Assembly: GCA_012103075.1 (NCBI GenBank)
Contig: JAAVLQ010000002.1
Coordinates: 1,476,001 to 1,540,000 of the forward strand
Direction of reading: 5' to 3'
Source: Brucella cytisi
GTDB taxonomy: Bacteria > Pseudomonadota > Alphaproteobacteria > Rhizobiales > Rhizobiaceae
Length of the DNA: 64,000 nucleotides
Shown here piece by piece: positions 29,724 to 42,170 of the stretch (its first letter is position 1; every line of letters starts with the position of its first letter). The translations under genes and the position numbers were made by a program. The notes under the pieces were generated by a model. That model had not been told where the DNA came from, did not search any database, and worked only from the letters and a program-made list of their open reading frames with translations.

Positions 29724-29840
29724 GTCAGGCAACCTTCGGCTTCTGTCCCGATAGCGCCGGTCGGAAAACGCCCCGCAGCGCTTCCGACCGGCCATGGCCT
29801 CACGTCGGGATGTCCGTTCGGCCATATCGGTTCCAAACAG

Positions 29841-30234
29841 CTATTCGGAGTGCTGTTTCAGATAGGCGATCATGTTTTCGAGATCTTTTTTTCCTTGGTC
29901 AGTCCGGCAAAAGCCATCCGGTGCCTTTCACCATGGCCTGCGGCTTCTTGAGAAAGGTCTTCAACTCCTTCTCGTTCCAGACCAATCCCTCGGTAGCCAC
30001 CTTGCGCATTGCATCCGAATAGGGATAGCCGGGATAGGATGCGGCCTTGCGGCCCAACACACCTTTCAGTGATGGGCCGCGTTTGCTTTCGTCGGCATCC
30101 GCCGTGTGGCAAACAGAGCATCGCTTGAAGAGTTTTTCCCCTGCCGCAGCATCTGCCCCTTCACCAGAGGCGACCGTCGAAACAATGAGGACCGTGGAAA
30201 AAGCAAGGGGAACAAGAAGAAGCGACAAGCGCAT
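29841..30234 (-). CDS. Class I cytochrome c (two frameshifts)
   Basis: The corrected product is 131 residues. It has a signal peptide (MRLSLLLVPLAFSTVLIVSTVAS), the haem-binding CSVCH near 38-42, and the distal methionine in MAFAGLTK. It would be a soluble periplasmic electron carrier of the c2/c-550 type. Breaks near 29918 (one base short) and 29890 (A run one short) restore MIAYLKQHSE and the stop at 29841. A perfect SoxR-type palindrome lies 39 bases upstream of the start, so it probably heads the cytochrome-flavin reductase-soxR operon. Confidence 0.85.
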
Positions 30235-30272
30235 GGACGATACTCCAGATAATCGGCCATGCTTCTCTAGTT

Positions 30273-30290
30273 CCTCAACCAAGGTTGAGG
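30273..30290. promoter_or_regulatory. SoxR box (perfect palindrome)
   Basis: CCTCAACCAAGGTTGAGG is a perfect 18-bp inverted repeat. The outer CCTCAA...TTGAGG matches the conserved arms of the SoxR operator at the soxS promoter. Its position 39 bases upstream of the cytochrome c ATG suits a MerR-type activator site in the promoter spacer. Confidence 0.8.
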
Positions 30291-30322
30291 TCAAGAGCAA
30301 ATCTCGTCTGCTTTTTCACTTT

Positions 30323-32009
<1,687 letters not shown>

Positions 32010-32062
32010 GACAATAAATTCCTTCAACTGCCCGGAGCAGCGACTGCGACAATGGGGATGAT

Positions 32063-32079
32063 GGCGGGCTACGACCGCC
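32063..32079. promoter_or_regulatory. Hairpin in the leuA leader
   Basis: GGCGG (32063-32067) pairs with CCGCC (32075-32079). An overlapping alternative pairs GATGGC with GCCATC (about 32058-32091). It lies just after the stop of the leucine-rich leader ORF, as an attenuator would, but no T tract follows, so it may act on translation or only by chance. Confidence 0.35.
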
Positions 32080-32088
32080 GGAATGCCA

Positions 32089-32154
32089 TCAGGTCCAACG
32101 GTCGCGTGTAAGTCGAAGGAGAAGGAGCGCGTCAGTGAGACGCGTCTCGCCCAA
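32089..32154 (-). CDS. Possible leucine leader peptide for leuA attenuation
   Basis: A 21-codon ORF reads from a TTG at 32154 to a TGA at 32089 and contains [14 protein letters not shown]: five leucines in six codons, all CTC or CTT. It is 80 bases upstream of leuA on the same strand and is followed by alternative hairpins. This is the pattern of transcriptional or translational attenuation by leucine supply. There is no ATG and no clear ribosome-binding site, so it may instead be chance. Confidence 0.45.
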   Translation of the reverse strand: MGETRLTDALLLLRLTRDRWT

Positions 32155-32311
32155 CGGAGCGTTCAACTCCGTCGAAGCAAGTGTTCTGCAGCAGGTGCAA
32201 GGTGGCACTGATCGGCTCTCTGAAAAGCGGGCTTGTTCGATCAATAATAGACCGGGCGCTATTGGCGTTCTTGCGGGCATAGGTCATTATATAGCGCAAA
32301 AGGGTCAACCC

Positions 32312-33057
32312 ATGTCACTGAATTACCCGTCACCGCTTACGCTTGGCTTATCTGCCGTGGCACATGATGATGCGTCCTTTGCAGGACCATCGCACCGACA
32401 TCAGGATGCGCAACTGATCTATGCGCGATCCGGTGTGGTATCCGTCACAACAGAGAATGGCACCGGGTCGTACCGCCCAACCGCGCAGTCTGGGTACCTT
32501 CGATGATGGAACATGCAACACGCAGCCACGGACCGGTTCAGTTTCGCACCATCTTTGTCTGTTCGGATCCGGCCCGATCCCTCCCCATGTCCTGCTGCGT
32601 GGTGGAGGTTTCGCCCTTGTTGCGGGAGTTGATCCTGCGTCTGGTGGATTTACAGGATCGTGCCATTACATCGTTTACACAGCGCATCGGTGAACTTTTA
32701 CTGGAAGAGCTGACCTTTCTCCCGACCGAACCACTCAATTTGCCGATGCCTGTAGATCAACGATTCCGCGATCTTTGCGAAACGTTGCAAGCGAATCCTG
32801 ATACGGAACTCCCCTTGATGCTGCCGCCGCTCGAACCGGAATGAGCAGGCGCAGTTTCATGCGTCATTTCGAGCGTGAAACCAGCTTGCCCTATGGTCGC
32901 TGGCGGCAACAGGCCGCTGCTCGCTGCCTTGCCCAGCTTGGCCGCAGGCATGCCTGTTGTGACTGTGGCGCTGGACTGCGGATATCAAAGCGCGAGCGCC
33001 TTTGCAGCAACGTTCAAGCGCAGCCTTGGACGAAGCCCTGCAAGTTATTTTGATTAA
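32312..33057 (+). CDS. AraC-family transcriptional regulator (three frameshifts)
   Basis: The corrected product is 248 residues. An N-terminal cupin-like sensor domain (SHRHQDAQLIYARSGVVSV, then VPPNRAVWVPSMMEH) is followed by two HTH motifs: LDAAAARTGMSRRSFMRHFERET and VTVALDCGYQSASAFAATFKRSLG, the standard AraC C-terminal pair. Breaks: near 32467 (one short), 32815 (C run one short) and 32913 (C run one too long). It is divergent from leuA and followed by an iron alcohol dehydrogenase after 360 bases. Its target could be either; small AraC proteins of this type often control a neighbouring exporter or enzyme. Confidence 0.82.
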
Positions 33058-33416
33058 AACATCACAAAGTCGTGTGATGCACACGGATAACAAATAAACA
33101 TTTTCAATCACTTACCTCGTGATCTGCTTCGCCAAACAGCTTTTAAGAGTTGATTTCAGCGCCTTAGTCGAAGGGTGAAATTGACAGCCCCGCAGTCCAT
33201 CCTGTATCCGTCTCTAAGTTTTGAACATTGTTCAGCATATTGAACAAACGGAGGTTCTCCCAAGACTTTCATTTCAAAACGCCGATGCATCGGCTGCATC
33301 GAAAAATTGCCGGAGCGCTTCTTTCCCAAGACAGAAGCGTTTCCGGGATAAGCTCAGCGTAGTGTGCCGGTGAGGAAATGAGAGACCTCCGCGCTGATGA
33401 TGGTAATAAGGGTGGA
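33058..33416. promoter_or_regulatory. Promoter region of the alcohol dehydrogenase gene with inverted repeat
   Basis: No gene is visible. TTGTTCA (33228-33234) and TGAACAA (33241-33247) form an inverted repeat around six bases, and a second TGAAC arm overlaps at 33222. This is a likely operator for the dehydrogenase-permease unit. The regulator is not identifiable; the adjacent AraC protein is the nearest candidate. Confidence 0.45.
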
Positions 33417-34586
33417 ATGATGACAACAGAGATCAAGCCATTTTCGTTCGATACTGTCGGCTCGATGCTCGTCGAATGGAGTGCTGCAAAGCGCCTCGGC
33501 GAAATCCTCGGCGAACGATTTTCCGAACGCAAGATTCTGATCGTGACGGACAGGGGTCTCCATAAGGCCGGCGTCCTCAATCAAGCATTGGCCTCGCTGG
33601 AAAAAGCAGGCTTCGGCATTAGTGTTTTCGATGACGTGGTGGCCGATCCACCGGAATCCGTGCTGTTTGCCTGCGTCGAGCAAGCAAAGACCGCCGGTTG
33701 CAACCTCGTGCTCGGTCTGGGCGGCGGCTCTTCCATGGATATCGCCAAGCTCGCAGCAGTACTGCTTGTCTCTGAACAGGAACTTTCCGAACTGTATGGT
33801 ATCGGCAAGGTGCAGGGCAGCCGCCTTCCGCTGATCCAGATCCCGACCACAGCAGGGACGGGATCGGAAGTCACGAACATCACCATTCTGACAACCGGCG
33901 AAACCACGAAGATGGGCGTCGTTGCCCGTCAGCTCTATGCCGATTTCGTTATCCTCGATGCGGAACTGACCTGTGGCCTGCCTGCTCTTCATACGGCTGC
34001 AACTGGTATCGACGCCATGGTGCACGCGATCGAGGCTTACACAAGCCGAATCAAGAAAAACCCACTGTCCGACGCATTTGCACGCGAAGCGCTGAAGCTT
34101 CTTTCGGCTAATCTCATCGCGGCTTGCGAAAACGGCAATGATCGTCATGCCCGCGAGGCCATGCTGCTCGGCGCCAATTATGCTGGTCAGGCTTTCTCCA
34201 ATTCGCCCGTCGGCGCTGTTCACGCATTGGCGTATCCGCTTGGCGGCCACTACCATGTGCCGCATGGCCTTTCCAATGCGCTGATGCTGGGGCCTGTGCT
34301 GCGTTACAACATGGCGGGCGCGGCCAAGCTCTATGCAGAGCTTGGCGATCTGTTGCTGGAGAAATCCGAAGGCACGACCGAAGAGCGTTCAGCAGCCTTC
34401 GTCACCTATATGGAAGAGCTGATGGACAAGTCCGGCGCGCCGCGCCGTCTGCGTGATGTCGGCGTGACGGAAGAAAGCCTCGAAATGCTGGCGCGCGACG
34501 CGATGCTGCAAACACGGCTTCTGGGTAACAACCCGGTCAACGTGGCCGAGGCCGACGCTCTGACGCTTTATCGCGAAGCTTTCTAA
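33417..34586 (+). CDS. Iron-containing (group III) alcohol dehydrogenase
   Basis: This intact protein of about 389 residues has the NAD-binding GLGGGSSMDIAKL near 97-109, IPTTAGTGSEVT near 142, and the metal ligands in DAMVHAIEAYTS and the GGHYHVPHGLSNA histidine cluster. It oxidises or reduces an alcohol/aldehyde such as 1,3-propanediol, lactaldehyde or maleylacetate-like substrates. The start is the ATG at 33417 or 33420, after AAGGGTGG. A large permease follows after 89 bases, suggesting that the substrate is imported by it. The specific substrate cannot be told. Confidence 0.83.
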   Translation: MMTTEIKPFSFDTVGSMLVEWSAAKRLGEILGERFSERKILIVTDRGLHKAGVLNQALASLEKAGFGISVFDDVVADPPESVLFACVEQAKTAGCNLVLGLGGGSSMDIAKLAAVLLVSEQELSELYGIGKVQGSRLPLIQIPTTAGTGSEVTNITILTTGETTKMGVVARQLYADFVILDAELTCGLPALHTAATGIDAMVHAIEAYTSRIKKNPLSDAFAREALKLLSANLIAACENGNDRHAREAMLLGANYAGQAFSNSPVGAVHALAYPLGGHYHVPHGLSNALMLGPVLRYNMAGAAKLYAELGDLLLEKSEGTTEERSAAFVTYMEELMDKSGAPRRLRDVGVTEESLEMLARDAMLQTRLLGNNPVNVAEADALTLYREAF

Positions 34587-34675
34587 TCAAACACAACGAC
34601 CTGACGCGTCAGGCACCGGGGAAGTGAGCTGACTGCCGCTTCCCGCAGCTTGTCTCTGCGTCTCCGGAGAATAAA

Positions 34676-36036
34676 TTGAGCACTGAACGTATCGACGGTC
34701 AGGAGCAGCCCTATTGGCCTGCTGGACCATTCAAAATTCGCCTGCCCTTCGTTCACTACAAATTCGAATGGCCTGACTATTTTCAAGGTCTGCTGATGTG
34801 CGCAGTGGACCTTTCCGCCATCCCGCTCATGACTGAACTCCTCGGGATGCCTTTCGAGGTCGCCCTTGCTGTGGTCGTGCTGAACGGCCTGTTCTATCTT
34901 GCGCATCATCTTCTTGGCGATCCCGTGGTTCCGGGCTGGATCACGCCTGCCATCCCACTTCTGATGGCCTATTGCTCCACATTCCCCGAAGGCCCCGAAC
35001 GCGTTCACGCCCCGGTCGCGTTCCAGATGATGCTCGGCATATTCTCGATCTTTATCGGCGCGACGGGCATGGCGCATCGAGTGGTGCAGATTATTCCTGC
35101 CGCCATCAAGGCGGGCATAATTGTCGGCGCGGGATTTGCCGCTGTGATATCGGTTTTCCAGTTGGGTGGACGTTTCGATGCATTCCCATTCACGATCACC
35201 ATTGCCGTCGGCCTTGGCTTCTACGTCATCTTCTCCCGCCATTTTGCGCGTATCAAGAACAGTAATCCGGTGCTTGCCATTGTCGGAAAGCTTGGCGTGT
35301 TCCCGATTATTCTGCTCGCTGTCGTTATCGCTCCCTCTTCGGTGAAGCACAGTGGCCGAAGCTTGAATGGTCGATCACAAGTCCGGATTTTACCACGCTA
35401 TGGCGCGAATATACGGTTTTCGGCCTTGGCTTGCCGCCGATTTCGATGTTCCTTAGTGCAATCCCGACAATGCTTGCAGCCTATATCGTTGTGTTCGGCG
35501 ATGTCCTGCAAAGCCGCGCCATTCTGAAGGAAGCCGACGAAGCACGTCCTGATGAGAAAGTGGACTACAACCCCGACCGGGCCCATCTCATCTTTGGCGG
35601 ACGCAATGCTGCAATGAGTGTTCTCGGACCGGATGTATGCATGTGCGGCCCGCTCTGGTCGGCCATGCACGTCGTCATCACCGAGCGGTTTTCGCAAGGA
35701 AAGAAGGCCATGCATTCGATCTTTGGTGGCGCAGGTTCATTTCGCTGGGGCACCAATACTGGCCTGTTTCTGATGCCGATCGTCACTCTGGTACAGCCGA
35801 TCCTTGGCGTTGCACTCGCCCTCACCTTGCTTATTCAGGGGTATGTGTCGGTTCGCGTCGGCATTCTTGAAGCACGTTCCCAACGCGATCTTGGCATTGC
35901 CGGCGTGGTCGGTGCGGTTCTTGCCACTCGCGGTGCAGCCCGGGCTTTTGCGACCGGTGTCGTCCTGTGCCTTTTGATATATGGTCGTGACTTCTTCCGT
36001 GGTGAAGTAGACAACACCTTTACCAAAGACAACTGA
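34676..36036 (+). CDS. Large multi-spanning permease, SLC23/SulP- or DUF3360-like (frameshift)
   Basis: The corrected product is about 453 residues with roughly 11 hydrophobic segments. Notable stretches are HHLLGDPVVPGWITPAIPLL, MAHRVVQIIPAAIKAGIIVGAGF and the glycine-rich IFGGAGSFRWGTNTGLFLMP. The pattern recalls nucleobase/sulphate (SLC23/SLC26) permeases and the uncharacterised DUF3360 membrane family; I am not certain which. The TTG at 34676 is preceded by CGGAG. The break near 35335 is a C run one short. It follows the alcohol dehydrogenase and ends at a strong terminator. The substrate is unknown. Confidence 0.6.
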
Positions 36037-36041
36037 CCTAT

Positions 36042-36068
36042 AGCCCTCCCGGTCCTATCGGGAGGGCT
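36042..36068. terminator. Bidirectional terminator between permease and thuB
   Basis: AGCCCTCCCG (36042-36051) pairs perfectly with CGGGAGGGCT (36059-36068) around a 7-base loop. It lies between two convergent stop codons (36036 and 36078), so it probably serves both transcripts. Confidence 0.85.
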
Positions 36069-36077
36069 TCTGGCTTT

Positions 36078-37123
36078 CTATCCACTCACGACTTCAGGCA
36101 ACGGTCGATCCACTATCATCGCATGATCGAGAACCCGTTGCAGATTGGCAGCGTGACGGAAACCCGGTTCCAGTTCCGCACCATCGGCTACAGCACGCGC
36201 AAAACGTTGATAGTTCGTCTCCACCGTTCCGGCATCAATGTCCCGCCAGACTGGCGTTTCAATGTCCTCGCCGATGGAACCGCGCAGGCTTGAGCCTGTG
36301 GGCGTGTGGAGAATTTCGAGCGCACCCTTGTCACCATGGATACGCAGCCGCAACTCATTCAGGTGCCCCGTCGCCCAGCGACTGGCATGAATGACACCCA
36401 GCGCGCCATTCGCGTATTCAGCCATCATGACGAAGCTGTCATTGGCATCGAGCACATATTCACCAATATGGTTGTTATCTGCTTTTTCAAATGTCTTGAG
36501 ACGTGCCGATGCCCGTTCCACATCGCTTCCGATGGCATAGCTCGCAAAGTCGAGAATATGGATGCCGACGTCGCCCAGAACACCGTTCGAACCGTGTCGG
36601 GTCGATAGGCGCCAGAGCCATTTGCTTTCGGTTTTCCAATCACCCCATGTCTTCGAGACCAGCCAGCTTTGCAGATAAGACGCCTCGAAATGGCGCACCC
36701 GCCAATCTCTCCCGCCATCACCATTTCACGGGCTTTCTGCAGGGGCGCGACATTGCGATAGGTCAGATTGACCATGTTGATAATACCGGCCTGCTCGGCA
36801 GCATCCGCCATTTCAGCGGCTTTTTCGTAACTTTCTGCAAGTGGCTTCTCGCAGAAGACATGCTTGCCCGCGCCCACCAGCGCAAGTGTGGTTGGATGGT
36901 GGATAGCATCCGGCGTGACATTCGCAACGGCATCGAAACGGCCCCACTCCAGCGCATCCTCAAGCCGCGTGAAGCGGTTGTGAATGTCGTGGTTTTCGGA
37001 GAAGGCATCGACACGCTCCGCCGAAACGTCACATGCGGCAACGACCTCGACGCCCTCAATGGCCTTGAAGGCTTCGGCATGGTTCTTCGCCATGCCACCT
37101 GTTCCCAGAATAAGAAGACGCAT
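36078..37123 (-). CDS. thuB: ThuB, Gfo/Idh/MocA oxidoreductase (frameshift)
   Basis: The corrected product is 348 residues. The N-terminal Rossmann domain ([19 protein letters not shown]) and the EKPL motif ([12 protein letters not shown]) near 95 are followed by the alpha/beta substrate domain with [14 protein letters not shown] (family catalytic aspartate/histidine). In Sinorhizobium thuA and thuB act together in disaccharide use, via 3-keto sugar chemistry. The break near 36705 is a G run one short. The ATG at 37123 follows an AGGTG. It is the last gene of thuEFGKAB. Confidence 0.87.
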
Positions 37124-37131
37124 CATGCACC

Positions 37132-37916
37132 TCAACGATAACCGGCTTCGCCCGGCTTGTGCAGTTTAGGTCCACGCTCGACAACAGGCTCGGGCGCCTT
37201 GTCGACCGGAACATTCGGCGCGGTGTGAATGCCCGTCCATGCCGGTTGCGGATTGTATGCCCATTTGACTGAGTTGCGCAAAACCGTCTGCACATTCGCG
37301 TCGTGATAGGTCGGGTAGGTCTCGTGACCGGGACGAAAATAGAACACATTGCCCGCGCCGCGCCGCCGGTCATGCCCGAGCGGAAGACTTCACCACCCGC
37401 GAACCACGAGATGAAAACCGTTTCAAGCGGTTCAGGCACGGAGAACTGTTCACCGTACATTTCCTCGTTCTCAAGCACGAAGTTCTCGTCCAGCCCCTGA
37501 GTGATCGGATGGCCGCGGTTGATGACCCAGAGCCGCTCACGCTCGCCCGCCTCACGCCATTTGAGAGCGCAGGGTGTTCCCATCAGGCGCTTGAAGATTT
37601 TGGAGAAATGTCCGGAATGGAGCACGATCAGCCCCATACCTTCGAAAACGCGCTTTGCCACGCGCTCCACAACCTCGTCATTGACACCGCCATGATCCTT
37701 GTGACCCCACCAGACCAGCACGTCAGTCTTGGCGAGACGGCCTTCGGTCAAACCATGCTCAGGTTCCTGCAAGGTGGCGGTCGTCGCTTCGATTGCGCTA
37801 TCCTCGTTCAGCGCCTTGGCGATAGTGTTGTGCATGCCGTCCGGATAAACCGAACGCACTGTTTCGTTGATCTGCTCGTGAATGTTTTCACCCCAGACGA
37901 CGGTACGAATAGGCAC
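37132..37916 (-). CDS. thuA: ThuA, trehalose-utilisation protein (frameshift)
   Basis: The corrected product is 261 residues. It has the ThuA fold: [48 protein letters not shown] and [17 protein letters not shown]. The family is glutamine-amidotransferase-like and, in rhizobia, is needed for trehalose, sucrose and maltose catabolism with ThuB. The GTG at 37916 has AAGGAGA seven bases upstream, which decides the start. The break near 37357 is a G run one short. It starts 71 bases after thuK. Confidence 0.87.
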
Positions 37917-37986
37917 GAGTATTCTCCTTGCTGCGGGCACCGCGGCCCATTTGTCTCATGTGTCATTAAGCTTGGGAGGTCAGCGT

Positions 37987-38988
37987 CAGACGGCGCGGCC
38001 CTTTTCATCGAAAAGATGAATGTTTTCACCCATCGGGGAAACCGAAAGCGTCTCACCTGATTTACGCACTGCCACGCCGCTTTCGCGGACCACCAGCGGT
38101 TCCTCCGGGCCGAGATCGATATAGACATAGGTATCGGAACCGAGAATTTCGGTGTGAATCACCCGCCGGTCCAGCGAGCATTTTCGGATACAATGGCGAG
38201 GTGTTCGGGACGCAGGCCCACTGTATGCGCACCGAAAGGCTCACTATATCCGCCGGTCAGGAAATTCATCTTCGGTGATCCGATGAACCCGGCGACGAAA
38301 AGCGAATTTGGCTTTTCGTAAAGCTCAAGCGGCGTTCCGATCTGCTCCACGCGTCCGTCGCGCAGCACGCAGATACGGTCGGCCAGTGTCATCGCCTCCA
38401 CCTGATCGTGCGTCACATAGATCATGGTGGTGTCTTCCATGCTCTGGTGCAGCTTGGCGATCTCAAGCCTTGTAGCCACACGTAGTGCCGCATCGAGGTT
38501 GGACAAGGGTTCATCGAAGAGGAACACCTTTGGATCGCGCACGATGGCGCGACCGATTGCGACGCGCTGCCGCTGCCCGCCGGAAAGCTGGCGCGGCAGG
38601 CGCTCAAGATAGGGCGTGAGCTGCAGCATCTCTGCAGCCTTGTGAATGCGGCTCTTGCATTCATCCTTGTTCTTGCCCGCTAGCTGCATGCCGAAGGCCA
38701 TGTTCTCATAAACTGTCATATGCGGATAAAGCGCGTAGGACTGGAACACCACATAGCGATGCCGCGCTTCGAAGGTGCGAAGCTGTTGACCACAGTTCCA
38801 TCAATCGAGAGGCTGCCTGACGAGATTTCCTCCAAACCTGCAATGAGGCGCAACAGCGTGGACTTTCCGCAACCGGAAGGGCCGACGAAAACCATGAACT
38901 CCCCGGGCCGAATATCCATATCCACGCCCTTGATGACCTCGAAGTTACCGAAAGATTTGCGCACATCGCGCAACTGAAGTTCTGCCAT
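37987..38988 (-). CDS. thuK: ThuK, sugar ABC transporter ATPase (three frameshifts)
   Basis: The corrected product is about 333 residues. It has a MalK-type ATPase: Walker [13 protein letters not shown], signature [15 protein letters not shown], Walker [14 protein letters not shown] and the H-loop YVTHDQ, with the C-terminal OB-type regulatory domain ([10 protein letters not shown] near 285). It energises uptake through ThuFG. Breaks: near 38752 (either one base short or a duplicated CA), 38163 (G run one short) and 38041 (T run one short). It begins nine bases after thuG. Confidence 0.88.
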
Positions 38989-38996
38989 GGTTGTAC

Positions 38997-39824
38997 CTAA
39001 CCCTTTACGCCGCCTGCCGTCAGACCGGATACGATCCGCCGCTGGAAGATGAGCACGAGGATGACGAGGGGAACCGTCACGACGACGGAAGCCGCCATGA
39101 TGTTGCCCCGGGGGGATTTCAAACTGACTGCTGCCGGACAGAAGCGCGATAGCAACAGGCACGGTGCGCTGGCTGCCCGAAGAGGTGAAGGTGAGCGCGA
39201 ACAGGAACTCGTTCCACGCAGAGATGAAAGCGAGCAGTCCGGTCGTCACCAGCGCCGGCCACATGAGCGGCATGAAAACTCGCGTGATGATGACCCATGG
39301 CGATGCACCGTCCACGATCGCCGCTTCCTCGATCTCGATCGGCAGATCGCGCATGAAGGTGGTGAGGACCCAGACCGTGAAAGGCAGCGTGAAGATCATA
39401 TAGGAGAAGATCAGCGCCAGCGGTGTGTTGAAGATACCGAGAAAACGGATCAACTCGAACAGACCCGCCAGAACGGCGATCTGCGGAAACATGGACACCG
39501 AAAGAATGGTGAGCAGTAGCAATCCGCGACCACGGAAACTCACACGCGCGAGCGCATAGGCCGCAGTCACCGCAAGCAACAGCGAGATCGCCACCACCAC
39601 GGTCGCCACCAGCAGCGAATTGCCGAGACTGCGAAGGAAGCTGCCCTGCGTGAGAACACCGGCATAGTTTTCAAGCGAAAAACTGCTTGGCCAGTAATCG
39701 ACCTGAAACAACGCCGTCCCGGATTTGAGACTGGTAATGATCGCATAATAGAGGGGAACACGGCGATCAAAATGATCAGTGCCACCAGCAGGTAGAAGCC
39801 GAGGGTTTTCACATATTGCATCAT
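38997..39824 (-). CDS. thuG: ThuG, sugar ABC transporter permease (two frameshifts)
   Basis: The corrected product is 275 residues with six helices, of the MalG type: [16 protein letters not shown], the EAA loop [24 protein letters not shown], and [13 protein letters not shown]. It forms the channel with ThuF. Breaks: near 39752 (C run one short) and near 39113 (C run one too long), which cancel. The start is the ATG at 39824, two bases after the thuF stop. Confidence 0.88.
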
Positions 39825-39825
39825 G

Positions 39826-40809
<984 letters not shown>

Positions 40810-40904
40810 GATCCCACTCTTGGTCCTGCTCAGAGAAACTGGAGCGTTCGGGTTGCCCTTTTCGGGGGCTTGGGAGGACAACCCGAACGCAGCTTGATCG
40901 GTCC

Positions 40905-42170
40905 CTACCAGCCGGAGCCTTCCAGCTCAGTCAGCTCGACCTCAAGCATTTCGAGATTCTCCGCAGCCGTACCGTTGCCCGAGAGCGTCTTGTGTACGGC
41001 AGTCCAGAATTTCGACGACACTTCGTTGTATTTCACCTTCGTCGCAGCTGACGGGCGTGGCACTGCATTCTGGAAGATCGGCTTCCAGTTGGCCATGAAT
41101 GGCTGCGCTGCAATGATATCCTTGTCGTCGTAAAGTGCTTCAATGGTTGGCAGGCGCGAAATCTGGACCGCCTGCACCTTCTGCACTTCCGGCGAAGCCA
41201 GATATTTCACCAGCGCGATGGCAGCATCCTGCTTGGTGGAATATTTGGAAACGGCAAGATTCCAGCCGCCAAGTGTCGAGGATGGCGCATCACCTTCCGC
41301 GCCGGAAGGCAATGGCGCAACCTCGAATTTACCCTTCACGCCGCTATCGGCGTTGTTGCCAAGCGCATAGGCATAAGGCCAGTTGCGCATGAAGACAGCA
41401 TTGCCGGTCTGCCAGACGCCGCGCGATTCCTCTTCCTGATAGGCAAGTGCGCCTTGTGGAGAAATCGAACCGATCCAGCCCTTGGCGCGGTCAATTGCCG
41501 CCGCAGCCTTTTCATTGTTGATGGAAATCGTGCCGTCGGCTTCAACAATCTGGCCGCCACCCGACGATTTGACCCATTCAAGCGCATTGCAGGTCAGGCC
41601 TTCATAAGCGTTGCCCTGAAACACGAAGCCCCAGAGATCGGACTTTCCCTCGGCCCGCTCCTTATCCATGATTTCCTTGGCGGTCGCCGTCATCTCGTCC
41701 CAAGTCTTCGGAACCTGCTTATTGTATTTTTCGAGGAGATCCTTGCGATAGAAAAGTGCCGGAGCGTCAGTATAGAATGGAAGCGCAACCAGCTTTCCAT
41801 TCACGGTCTGCGACGCAATGATGGACGGGAAATGCGCTCCGGTGACATCCTTGGTAGCTTCCGTCAGATCAACGAACTGTTCAGACAGCTGCGGCGCCCA
41901 GACCACATCTGTCTGGTAGACGTCGATGTCGGCGTTACCGGCTGCAAGCCACAGACGATACTGGCTGAACTGCTCGCTGCTTGATGGCGGCATCGATACG
42001 ATGTTGACCTTGTTGCCAGTATCCTTCTCGAACTTGACGATCTGCTCCTGCAGAAACTTGATATTATTGCCCGTTGAATTGGCCGCGATGGAAATCTCCA
42101 CCGCATGAGCGCTCACCGTCGCCATACCAAATGCCACGCAGGCTGCGAGCACACCCTGAAACGCCTTCAT
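40905..42170 (-). CDS. thuE: ThuE, sugar ABC transporter substrate-binding protein
   Basis: This intact protein of about 421 residues has a signal peptide (MKAFQGVLAACVAFGMATVSAHA) and family 1 solute-binding features (VKFEKDTGNKVNIV, DVYQTDVVWAPQLSEQFVDLT, GGWNLAVSKYSTKQDAAIALVKYLAS). It would bind trehalose, maltose or sucrose, as in Sinorhizobium. The ATG at 42170 has a strong GGGAGGAGGG six bases upstream, which fixes the start against a longer frame. It heads the thuEFGKAB operon, divergent from thuR. Confidence 0.9.
   Translation of the reverse strand: MKAFQGVLAACVAFGMATVSAHAVEISIAANSTGNNIKFLQEQIVKFEKDTGNKVNIVSMPPSSSEQFSQYRLWLAAGNADIDVYQTDVVWAPQLSEQFVDLTEATKDVTGAHFPSIIASQTVNGKLVALPFYTDAPALFYRKDLLEKYNKQVPKTWDEMTATAKEIMDKERAEGKSDLWGFVFQGNAYEGLTCNALEWVKSSGGGQIVEADGTISINNEKAAAAIDRAKGWIGSISPQGALAYQEEESRGVWQTGNAVFMRNWPYAYALGNNADSGVKGKFEVAPLPSGAEGDAPSSTLGGWNLAVSKYSTKQDAAIALVKYLASPEVQKVQAVQISRLPTIEALYDDKDIIAAQPFMANWKPIFQNAVPRPSAATKVKYNEVSSKFWTAVHKTLSGNGTAAENLEMLEVELTELEGSGW

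Noticed and set aside
33354-35350. Long antisense ORFs over the alcohol dehydrogenase and permease genes (303 and 255 codons)
   Set aside because: They are frame shadows of well-supported sense genes, with low-complexity charged translations and no family motifs.
39049-39519. 156-codon plus-strand ORF over thuG
   Set aside because: Highly charged shadow of the thuG frame, no domain features or start signal.
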